Source: CBDIHP01 sp965279195 (lineage in GTDB: Bacteria; Planctomycetota; Planctomycetia; Isosphaerales; Isosphaeraceae). From it: a DNA stretch of 64,000 bases. The stretch is taken from the NCBI GenBank assembly GCA_965279195.1, contig CBDIHP010000048.1, positions 248,001-312,000 on the forward strand. Reading direction: 5' to 3'. Both the position numbers and the translations under genes were made by a program. Shown here piece by piece: positions 58,501-64,000 of the stretch. The first letter of the stretch is position 1, and each line of letters opens with the position of its first letter. The notes beneath the pieces were generated by a model, which ran no database searches, was not told the origin of the DNA, and worked only from the letters and a program-made list of their open reading frames with translations.

Positions 58501-59117
58501 CCCAGGGCGATGACGCGCTCGATCGGGGGCCCGGACGGCGACTCCTGCCGCCTCGCCAGGAGGGCGCGTACCGCGGTGACGCCGGTCGAATGCGCCACGA
58601 TCCGCACGGGCTCATCGCCGAACTCGGCCCGGAGGAAGGCCTCCAATCCCGCTGCGATGGTACTCGCGTCGCCGCGCCAGTCGTATGCGAACGCGCGGAC
58701 ATCCCAGTTCACCGCCAACCGGAGCAGGAGCTCGCCGTGGATCGCGTTGAGCACCCCGGAGACCCGGACGTCGGCGGCCCCGTCGTACTCGGCACGGCCG
58801 TCGGGCCTCAGCCGCAACCCCCGGAATCCCCCGCCCCGCAGCGCCTTGAGGTCGAGCCAGGTCGACTCGCTCCGGCCGTCCTTCGAGACGACCAGGCTGC
58901 TCCCCAGGAAGCCCGGGACGAAGGCGACCGGCTTCCGCCCGGCTTCATTCCCCCGGCTGACCGCCCGCGCGGCCAGCTGGCGGAATTCCTCCGCCCGCCG
59001 GCCTCCCAGATAGGCACCGAGGGTGACCAGTTGCTCCGCCGACGCCCCGGACACCAGACGCACGAGCTGGCCAGGCGAGGCGCAGGCGAATTGCCCGAGG
59101 AATTCCCATTCGTCCAT
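55599..59117 (-). CDS. Alpha/beta hydrolase (LCAT-like) fused to CHAT protease
   Basis: 1172 residues from ATG 59117 (the frame runs to 59195). The N-terminal domain (about 60-400) is LCAT/lipase-like: PVAFVPGFLGSSLVVSKDG, YDWRGD, nucleophile Ser177 in RIVAHSTGVTAVRALLARR, and a later His in FVRAPHGGLPSS. A disordered charged linker (about 400-500) follows. The middle domain (about 510-790) carries PVDAIAVGHYLGVPSQG and LIAIAGMGIAGRFGSPE, a pattern I associate with CHAT-linked conflict proteins. A beta-rich part follows, and then the C-terminal CHAT peptidase: DVFHFAGHCFFNED (His1009) and FVFSNACESGVTPD (Cys1050), with AWPVDDLAARRFAAHLYGRL. It is a clan CD protease like its neighbour but distinct. 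Cell suicide or defence is inferred. Confidence 0.9.
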   Translation of the reverse strand: MDEWEFLGQFACASPGQLVRLVSGASAEQLVTLGAYLGGRRAEEFRQLAARAVSRGNEAGRKPVAFVPGFLGSSLVVSKDGRSESTWLDLKALRGGGFRGLRLRPDGRAEYDGAADVRVSGVLNAIHGELLLRLAVNWDVRAFAYDWRGDASTIAAGLEAFLRAEFGDEPVRIVAHSTGVTAVRALLARRQESPSGPPIERVIALGEPIGGSFVVPRILAGIDPMVTRLASWASLGTASASDDGTVTEVAKALASFPALYQMLPRSSRLLRGGGRAGRSVEAFYRVETYASYPVVVPEGHLRAARSLGGLLDRVEDDGDVPIVRIHGYGQTTPTGLEDPSRGGDIASYQLTALGDGVAPCPVPRTRTADAPGIYFVRAPHGGLPSSPDVLRALDELLVTGDTDRLRREPPAGPDSPPDPDTRRRGADRRDRAFDHLLRRLSSRDALASRAAPDTPVGRKLRAAAQQVSPDVRAMEERLAGDFHAATEEEAGAGPGGFDDDNRRPTPSLSVSLIHAGIESAHLFGEPGQGGHPPTGFAARRFMEMVGRKPVDAIAVGHYLGVPSQGPELALDRSISRVIRERENLRIRDLGPDSSDLMPLDGLVLSQFAERGILRGELGQPFFLDDPRPGGPEGGRLIAIAGMGIAGRFGSPELTVLARELTWSLGRLGKRHLATVLIGSGAGNLSLADALHAWFRGIGTALNGVSGRHPHLEQVTFVEFHPGRVEELNRAIQDEVVRNAPDLQIDYTPWTPDELEDVRARADEFERSRRRRREDGSDRIRSSTRVSVQIEGDTYTFGAITETASIPERRIPLRRNLVERANSELAGESDLDLQLDRGRFLGRLLIPEDLRSRFFTPDPLVLMLDASTARVHWEMVAQSEGDFSPGQRLEPRAIAGEARRFPEEYYLGTARGVTRQLRTTFAPPPEPPPPPRRVLRVLVVADPAEDAHLEGALQEGVEVADLFDAFNNLYRAAENKIDVKRLFGPGQATITNVLREVMSRPYDVFHFAGHCFFNEDDPGASGWVFSRGEVLTADLLNRIDRIPKFVFSNACESGVTPDRPEGYSGALAPSFAESFFQRGVANFVCTAWPVDDLAARRFAAHLYGRLLGIETADGGHASRSGRFDPMYRAMLEARLKIARRDDGSFNPEAARTWGAYQHYGDPFFRFFQERSLD

Positions 59118-59365
59118 GACAGTGACCGCACATGCGAGGGGGGGAGGACGGACCCGGGGGACGCTCGCTCGCGCCGCAATCCCGGGGCGACACACATGAT
59201 TCGCATCACTGTAAACTGAGAGGGCTTTGGTAAGCTAGGAAGAAAACGCGGAATGGTACGATTGGGGACGCCCGGCCCCCTTTCCGTGATTCGGCATGGG
59301 GGGAGTTCGGAGCGTCATCGAGGCGATCGCAGGCCCGCGACCGGTGTGGTCACGCCGTGGGAGGG

Positions 59366-60070
59366 TCAGCGGTAGACGACGCGGGTGCCGGCGATGATGT
59401 CGTGGAGGGCCTTCTTCTTGGGGTGGAAGGGGACCATCAGGAAGCCGAGCATCAGCGGCAGGGCGGAGAGGATCTTGGCGAACTCGCGGCCGATGGCCTG
59501 GCCGGTCGAGATCCGGCGGCCGTCGTCGGTCACCACCCGGATCCCCATCGCCCGCTTGCCGTAGGTCGCCATCTCGGGGCCCGTGTACATGCTCGCGTAA
59601 TAGTACAGGTTGATGACAATCCCCAGGAGCTGGGCGATGAGCTGGATGAGGCCCGGGTCCATCTTCACGGCGACCCCGACGATGGCCAGGACGAAGCCGA
59701 CGCCGAAGCCGGCGAGGCCGAGGATGAAGCCGTCGATGATCGAGGCGACGAACCTCGACCAGAACCCGGCGGGGCGGAGGAACTTGCCGCCGATGTCGTC
59801 GGCGTCGCCGAAGCGGTTGGGGTAGCGATCGGGTGCGGACGTCGGGGCGGCGTAGGGGTTCGCGTTCGGTTCGGGGTCGCGCAGGCCGTAGCCGTCCTGC
59901 CGGGGATCTTCGAAGCCGTAGGGGTCGGTCGAGGCCGGCTTGGCGTAGGAGGAGGCCGGCGTCGGGATGGCGACGACCGCCTGGCAGGCCTTGCACTTGA
60001 CCCGCCGGCCGGCGAGGTCGTCGTTGACCTGGTACTTCTGGCCGCAGGACTGGCAGGCAAACTCGATCAT
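59366..60070 (-). CDS. RDD-family membrane protein with N-terminal zinc ribbon
   Basis: 234 residues from ATG 60070, with GGAGG eight bases upstream. A zinc ribbon (FACQSCGQKYQVNDDLAGRR then VKCKACQ; two CxxC pairs) opens the protein. A Pro/Tyr/Asp-rich linker follows. The RDD domain (about 105-234) has RPAGFWSRFVASIIDGFILG, hydrophobic helices (FGVGFVLAIVGVAV; LIAQLLGIVINLYYY), and GKRAMGIRVVTDDGRRISTG with GREFAKILSALPLMLGF. RDD proteins are integral membrane proteins, some linked to Na+/H+ exchange. The cytoplasmic ribbon is common in planctomycete members. The 59118-59365 gap separates it from the CHAT gene and shows no further gene. Confidence 0.9.
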   Translation of the reverse strand: MIEFACQSCGQKYQVNDDLAGRRVKCKACQAVVAIPTPASSYAKPASTDPYGFEDPRQDGYGLRDPEPNANPYAAPTSAPDRYPNRFGDADDIGGKFLRPAGFWSRFVASIIDGFILGLAGFGVGFVLAIVGVAVKMDPGLIQLIAQLLGIVINLYYYASMYTGPEMATYGKRAMGIRVVTDDGRRISTGQAIGREFAKILSALPLMLGFLMVPFHPKKKALHDIIAGTRVVYR

Positions 60071-60340
60071 GTTCCGACCTCCGCGCGGGTGGAGGGTCGA
60101 GGGGGGGCCGCACGGTCGGGGCGTGAGCGGGGCTCGGCGCCCTCCGGGGCGGGGCACTCCGACTCGATCCGTCGGGTTCAAGAAAGGGGCGGTTTGGGCC
60201 GGTTTCGGCCGGGCTGGGATTGTCGGCGAGAGTACGGCGGGACGGAAGGGGGAAATCCACGGATGGATGACTTTTCGGTCGCATGTCCCGATGAGGGGGC
60301 CCGGGTCGCCGACGTGGCCCGCGTATGTGGATGGTGGCGT

Positions 60341-60369
60341 TTGCGAATTCCGGCGGGTTGGGTTACACT
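60341..60369 (+). promoter_or_regulatory. Candidate promoter for IF-1 gene
   Basis: TTGCGA (60341-60346) and TACACT (60364-60369) at 17 bp spacing read toward infA at 60562, giving a leader of about 185 nt. The rest of 60071-60561 shows no gene. Confidence 0.5.
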
Positions 60370-60561
60370 GGGGGCTCGCCGGAACGGGACAATAGAGGCC
60401 CCGGGGCGATCGTCGGCCCCTTGATCGGAAGGTCGGGGCGGGGCGGTCGGCCTTGGGGTTCGTCGTCGGGCGGTCGATCCGGTGTCGGGTCGGGTCGCCC
60501 GGGTCTCCAATTCACGACAGCACGGCCGAGGTTCCGGTTGCGGCCGCGTGGGGAGTTTTGT

Positions 60562-60780
60562 GTGGCGAAAGAGGAACCGATCCGCACCGAGGGCCGCATC
60601 GTCGAGGCCCTGCCGAACACCCAGTTCATGGTCGAGCTGGAGAGCGGCCACCGCATCCTGGCGCACATCGCCGGCAAGATGCGCAAGAACTTCATCCGCA
60701 TCGTGCCGGGCGACCGCGTCACCATCGAGATCACGCCGTACGACCTGACCAAGGGCCGGATCGTCTATCGCGAGCGTTGA
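60562..60780 (+). CDS. infA: Translation initiation factor IF-1
   Basis: 72 residues, the standard length, from GTG 60562 with GGGGAG seven bases upstream. It is one OB fold: EEPIRTEGRIVEALPNTQFM, VELESGHRILAHIAGKMRKN, FIRIVPGDRVTIEITPYDLT, KGRIVYRER, all matching the IF-1 consensus. IF-1 binds the 30S A site with IF-2 and IF-3. In many bacteria infA lies near rpmJ or ribosomal genes; here it stands alone with membrane genes, so it is a monocistronic copy. Confidence 0.97.
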   Translation: MAKEEPIRTEGRIVEALPNTQFMVELESGHRILAHIAGKMRKNFIRIVPGDRVTIEITPYDLTKGRIVYRER

Positions 60781-60948
60781 TCGCCCGAGCCCGCCGGGCC
60801 GGTCCAGGCCGCCCCGGCCCCCGCCTCGACTGCTACTCCGCCTCGCCCCGAACCGCCCGCCTCGATTGAGACTTCCACGCCGGACCGATCCGAACCGACG
60901 AGCGACCCGCCCGGCCGATACCGACCGGGCGCCGGGCCTCCGACCCGT

Positions 60949-61443
60949 TCAGCGGGCGAGCCAGCCCGGCCGGGTCTGCGCGCGGCCGTCCCAGCGGGCG
61001 AGGTCCTCGCGGCGGCGGAGGTAGCGGCGATACGCGCGCTGATAGGTCGCGTAGCGATAGGCCCGGTTCAGGAAGTGGCCGGCGAGCATGGCCAGGACGG
61101 CGAGCCCGGCCCACCAGAGCACGGCCGAGAGCCGGGCGTGGAAGGCGATCAGCCGGCCGCCCAGGAGCCAGATCGCCACGCCGTGGATCGCGCCGTCGCA
61201 GGCGAGATACAAGCCGTTGGGCACGCCCGACTTGCGGTAGGGGAAGGCGAGCCGTCGGCTGGCGACGTGGTCCCGGCGTTCGTCGTCCCAGGCCTGGTCC
61301 AGGGCGTGCAGGGCCTGGCATCGGGCGTCGCTCGGCGGCACCCGGTCGGGGGCGTCGGCGTCCATGGCCAGGGCGACGGTGGTCCGTCCGGGGAGTTCGT
61401 CGTCGCAGTCGAAGGTGGGACAGTCGTCCCGTTCGGCGTTCAT
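60949..61443 (-). CDS. Small membrane protein of unknown function
   Basis: 164 residues from ATG 61443; a much longer open frame upstream is low-complexity shadow. The N-terminal half is soluble (TTVALAMDADAPDRVPPSDA; HALDQAWDDERRDHVASRRL). Two hydrophobic stretches lie near residues 92-108 (HGVAIWLLGGRLIAFHARLS) and 110-130 (AVLWWAGLAVLAMLAGHFLN). The C-terminus is strongly basic (YQRAYRRYLRRREDLARWDG). No named family is recognised. Divergent from the TPR membrane gene at 61903; upstream of infA in the opposite direction. The lone role cannot be set. Confidence 0.65.
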   Translation of the reverse strand: MNAERDDCPTFDCDDELPGRTTVALAMDADAPDRVPPSDARCQALHALDQAWDDERRDHVASRRLAFPYRKSGVPNGLYLACDGAIHGVAIWLLGGRLIAFHARLSAVLWWAGLAVLAMLAGHFLNRAYRYATYQRAYRRYLRRREDLARWDGRAQTRPGWLAR

Positions 61444-61661
61444 GGCTCGCTCGTCTCCGCGGCGGGCCCGGCCGGTTGGGATGCGGGCCGGGGGCCGCGA
61501 TGCTGGTTCGGAGGTGATTCGCCGCGAGGCCCGGGATCTTGGGGCGATTCCGCCCGGTGCCCTCGACGATATTCTACCCGACGGGCGGCCGTCGGCGCAA
61601 CCGACGCAAGTTGGGCGAAGGGGCGGGTTTTCTTTCGGCGACGGGGGGCCGTCTCGCCGGG

Positions 61662-61691
61662 TTGACGGTCGGTTTCCCGCTCCGTTAGGAT
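61662..61691 (+). promoter_or_regulatory. Candidate promoter for the TPR membrane protein
   Basis: TTGACG (61662-61667) and TAGGAT (61686-61691) separated by 18 bp, reading toward ATG 61903 with about 205 nt of leader. No other gene is seen in 61444-61902. Confidence 0.5.
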
Positions 61692-61902
61692 GTGCGGTCG
61701 GGTCGCCTTTGCGCGCGGGACGCGTTGCGATTGCGGGTGAGGGAGTGGATCCGCCGAGCTTCATCCGATCCAGTTGCGAGCAGGAATCCGACCGGGCCGA
61801 TCGATCGGAGATCGCGGCGCATCGGGCGTGGATCACGCCGCCGTTGCGCCGGGGATGGCCGCCCCGGCCCCTGGTGTCGATTCGAGGAATGGGTCCGCTT
61901 TG

Positions 61903-63144
61903 ATGAATACCGAGCCGAAGCACCAGTACGAACACGAAGAGCCGACCGTCATCCACCACCCGGACGAGGACATGACCGTCCTGGCCCGCTGGCTGTATCA
62001 CGGCATGCAGCAGGGGGCGCGGTTCTGGCTGCTGCTCGGCGGCGGTCTGGCGGCCCTGATCGCGGCGCTCCTGCTCTTCAATAACATCAGCAGCGGCACG
62101 AGCCCGGCCGGCCAGGCCTGGACCGAGCTGATGTCGGCCAAGACCCCGCAGGAAATGACGGGCATTGCCGAGACCTTCCCCGACACCACCGCGACCCCCT
62201 GGGCCAAGCTCCAGGCGGCCTCGAACTACTACCTGACCGCCGGGTTCGACCTGCCCGACCCCGCCAAACGCGACACCGCCCTGCCGCAGCTCAAGAAGGC
62301 CCTCGACCTGTTCGAGGAGATCGCCAAGTCGGCCCCCAAGGGTTCCGCCGAGGGCCTGGTCGCCACCATGGGCCTCGCCCGGACCCACGAGGTCCGCAAC
62401 GAGCTGCCCGAGGCCATCAAGGCCTACGAGGCCGTCGCCTCCGGCTGGCCCAGGAGCGCCGAGGCCAAGGAGGCCAAGAAGCTGGCCAAGCGGCTCACCG
62501 AGCCCGAGGCCGTCGCCTTCTACAAGGCCTTCTACGACTACAAGACCCCCGCCGCCAGCCTGCCCGGCGGCCTGCCGTCGAACCACCCGTCGCTCAACGG
62601 CCCGATGATCCCGGCCCCCGCGCTGCCGGGCCTCCCCGGCATGAACGGCCCGACCCCCGGTTCGAGCCTGTTCAACCCGCCGAGCCCGACCACGCCGCTC
62701 GACCTGCCGCCGCCGCCGACGCCCCCCGCGACCCCGGCCAAGACCGAGGCCCCCAAGGCCGAGATGACCAAGCCGGCCGCCCCCAAGGCCGAAACGCCCA
62801 AGGTCGAGGCCCCCAAGGCCGAACCCAAGCCCGCGCCGAAGCCGGCCGAGGCCCCCAAGCCCGCGCCGAAGGCCGAGGCCCCGAAGCCCGAGATGGCCAA
62901 GCCGGCCCCGAAGGCTGAGGCGCCCAAGACCGAACCCGCCAAGCCGGCCGAGAGTCCGAAGCCTGCCCCCAAGCCCGAGGCTCCCAAGGCGGAGGCCCCG
63001 AAGCCGGCGCCCAAGCCCGAAGCCCCGAAGGCGGAGGCCCCGAAGGCCGAGGCGCCCAAGCCCGCCGCCCCCAAGGCGGAGGAGAAGGCGAAGGCCGCGC
63101 CCAAGGGTGAGCTGCCGGACGACGTCTTCACCAAGCCCAAGTGA
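61903..63144 (+). CDS. Membrane-anchored TPR-like protein with Lys/Pro/Ala-rich repeat tail
   Basis: 413 residues from ATG 61903. The N-terminal cytoplasmic part (about 1-38) is acidic (HEEPTVIHHPDEDMTV); a transmembrane helix (about 43-60) reads FWLLLGGGLAALIAALLL. A TPR/tol-pal YbgF-like helical domain follows (AWTELMSAKTPQEMTGIAET; KRDTALPQLKKALDLFEEIA; RNELPEAIKAYEAVASGWPR). The C-terminal 150 residues are a degenerate PKAEAPKPAPKPEAPKAE repeat. The domain order matches planctomycete proteins that span the periplasm with a TolA/TonB-like proline-lysine arm. Role in envelope linkage is inferred. It has a strong terminator after the stop. Confidence 0.85.
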   Translation: MNTEPKHQYEHEEPTVIHHPDEDMTVLARWLYHGMQQGARFWLLLGGGLAALIAALLLFNNISSGTSPAGQAWTELMSAKTPQEMTGIAETFPDTTATPWAKLQAASNYYLTAGFDLPDPAKRDTALPQLKKALDLFEEIAKSAPKGSAEGLVATMGLARTHEVRNELPEAIKAYEAVASGWPRSAEAKEAKKLAKRLTEPEAVAFYKAFYDYKTPAASLPGGLPSNHPSLNGPMIPAPALPGLPGMNGPTPGSSLFNPPSPTTPLDLPPPPTPPATPAKTEAPKAEMTKPAAPKAETPKVEAPKAEPKPAPKPAEAPKPAPKAEAPKPEMAKPAPKAEAPKTEPAKPAESPKPAPKPEAPKAEAPKPAPKPEAPKAEAPKAEAPKPAAPKAEEKAKAAPKGELPDDVFTKPK

Positions 63145-63178
63145 TCCACGGTCCGATCGACCGGGCGGAACCAACGGG

Positions 63179-63216
63179 CCGGGGGCGTGTCGAGGGACAC
63201 GCCCCCGGTTGTCGTT
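63179..63216 (+). terminator. Rho-independent terminator after the TPR gene
   Basis: CCGGGGGCGTGTC (63179-63191), loop GAGG, GACACGCCCCCGG (63196-63208), then TTGTCGTTT. A perfect 13-bp stem 34 bp past the stop at 63144. Confidence 0.75.
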
Positions 63217-63251
63217 TACACCCCGGGCTCGCGCCCCAGGCCAGGCCCAAC

Positions 63252-64000
63252 ATGCCGCCGGAACTGTCCACCACCCCCTGCGAGTTCGCCGTCAAGCCCC
63301 GCATGGCGGGCAAACGCATCGATGCGTACCTCTCGTCCCGCTACCAGGACTACTCCCGGAGCGTGATCCAGAAGGTCATCGACGCCGGCGCGGTCCACGT
63401 CAACGGCCAGGTGGTCAAGGCGTCGTACAAGGTCCGCGAAGGCGACATGATCCGGGTCTGGCTCCCCGAGCTGTCCGACGACGCCCCGGTGCCCGAGGAC
63501 ATCCCGCTCACGATCGTCTACGAGGACGCCGCCTTCACGGTCGTGAACAAGCCGCCGAACATGGTCACTCACCCGGCCAAGGGCAACTGGACCGGGACCC
63601 TCGTCAACGCCCTCCAGTTCCACTTCGACAGGCTCTCGTCCGTCGGCGGCGAGAACCGGCCGGGGATCGTCCACCGGCTCGACCGCGACACCTCAGGCCT
63701 GCTGATCGTCGCCAAGGACGACCAGGCGCATAAGGCCCTGGCCGCCCAGTTCGAGCAGCGGACGATCCAGAAGGAATACCTCGCCCTGGTCTACGGAGCC
63801 CCCAGCCGGGACGCCGATTACGTCGAGCGGCCCATCGGGATCCACCCCACCAACCGCGAGAAGATGGCCGTCCGGACCCTGGAAGAAGGGGCCAAGGAGG
63901 CGGTGACCTTCTACGAGGTCCTCGAACGGTTCCGGGGCTACGCCTACGTGCGCTGCAAGCCCCGGACGGGCCGGACCCACCAGATCCGGGTCCACCTCAC
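63252..64000 (+). CDS. RluA-family pseudouridine synthase (3' end outside window)
   Basis: 249 residues visible of a normal about 310-330. An S4 RNA-binding domain (residues about 12-75: KRIDAYLSSRYQDYSRSVIQ; VNGQVVKASYKVREGDMIRV) precedes the catalytic domain. Motif I is IVHRLDRDTSGLLIVAKDDQ with the catalytic aspartate in HRLDRDTSG; motif II KEYLALVYGAPSRD; motif III CKPRTGRTHQIRVHL at the window edge. The enzyme isomerises uridine in 23S rRNA (RluD-like) or tRNA. ATG 63252 starts the S4-domain protein. The frame is open to the end of the window. It is preceded by a terminator, so it starts its own unit. Confidence 0.94.
   Translation, partial: MPPELSTTPCEFAVKPRMAGKRIDAYLSSRYQDYSRSVIQKVIDAGAVHVNGQVVKASYKVREGDMIRVWLPELSDDAPVPEDIPLTIVYEDAAFTVVNKPPNMVTHPAKGNWTGTLVNALQFHFDRLSSVGGENRPGIVHRLDRDTSGLLIVAKDDQAHKALAAQFEQRTIQKEYLALVYGAPSRDADYVERPIGIHPTNREKMAVRTLEEGAKEAVTFYEVLERFRGYAYVRCKPRTGRTHQIRVHL

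Noticed and set aside
55647..59219. Plus-strand frame of about 1190 codons opposite the CHAT gene
   Set aside because: Antisense shadow of the hydrolase-CHAT gene; Arg/Gly/Pro-rich with no recognisable domains.
1..64000. CRISPR arrays, tRNA or rRNA genes, prophage or transposase genes
   Set aside because: No regularly spaced direct repeats of CRISPR size, no convincing tRNA T-loop with folded arms, no rRNA-like stretch and no transposase or phage structural motifs were found on reading both strands.

Overview
The window is GC-rich bacterial chromosome from the phylum Planctomycetota. It most resembles the Isosphaeraceae; that family assignment is inferred from gene content only. The phylum call rests on several hallmarks: a DUF1501 plus cytochrome-c/DUF1549/DUF1553 (PSD1) gene pair, three DUF1559 pilin-like proteins, two sulfatases, an adhesin with an LEPR-type N-terminus, several kinases and ECF sigma factors with large extra domains, and many dispersed palindromic repeats between genes. 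I saw no rRNA, tRNA, CRISPR array, prophage or transposase.

Layout. 1-3870: DUF1501 (cut by the window start) and PSD1 surface or degradation pair. 4223-6281: small secreted protein and pyruvate kinase. 6336-11211: kinase fused to an FGE-like (SUMF1) domain, a tiny membrane peptide, dispersed repeats and a coiled-coil protein. 11742-19552: giant Calx-beta/cadherin-like adhesin divergent from an ECF sigma factor, followed by a kinase with a zinc-finger anti-sigma-like N-terminus. 19683-23341: Tat-exported Gfo/Idh/MocA oxidoreductase, astacin-like metalloprotease, secreted protein. 23376-30605 (minus strand): ACT-domain regulator, leucine-rich repeat protein, PEP-utilising enzyme, alpha/beta hydrolase, BON protein, small membrane protein and Ala/Pro/Gly-rich lipoprotein. 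31068-35792: response regulator, ATP-grasp enzyme, TPR lipoprotein, DUF1559 and SDR. 35855-42971: membrane-anchored ECF sigma factor, lipoprotein plus DUF1559, endonuclease/exonuclease/phosphatase-family protein, HTH regulator with a ligand-binding domain, and a third DUF1559. 43093-46193: two-sulfatase operon. 46299-49506: a divergent ribosome-recycling-factor paralogue facing two RlaP-type nucleotidyltransferases, then a KSTGPK-type protein. 49660-53350: alpha/beta hydrolase, L-serine dehydratase, double class II aldolase. 53413-59117: caspase-hydrolase and hydrolase-CHAT genes. 59366-64000: RDD protein, IF-1, two membrane proteins and an RluA-type pseudouridine synthase (cut by the window end).

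Two loci stand out as possibly undescribed systems. At 53413-59117 two clan-CD peptidases (a caspase and a CHAT protease) are each fused to a serine alpha/beta hydrolase, in opposite domain order, and lie next to each other on one strand; this looks like a cell-suicide or immunity cassette with lipase-type effectors. At 46299-48667 a reduced, diverged ribosome recycling factor is divergent from two overlapping RNA-repair-type nucleotidyltransferases, suggesting a link between ribosome clearance and RNA end repair.

The intergenic space is also unusual. At least five repeat families occur, and some supply stop codons to the flanking genes (40616-40657, 35816-35858, 50498-50532) or extend a coding region (49376-49455). 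Most genes run in short operons with modest Shine-Dalgarno signals and sometimes GTG or TTG starts.
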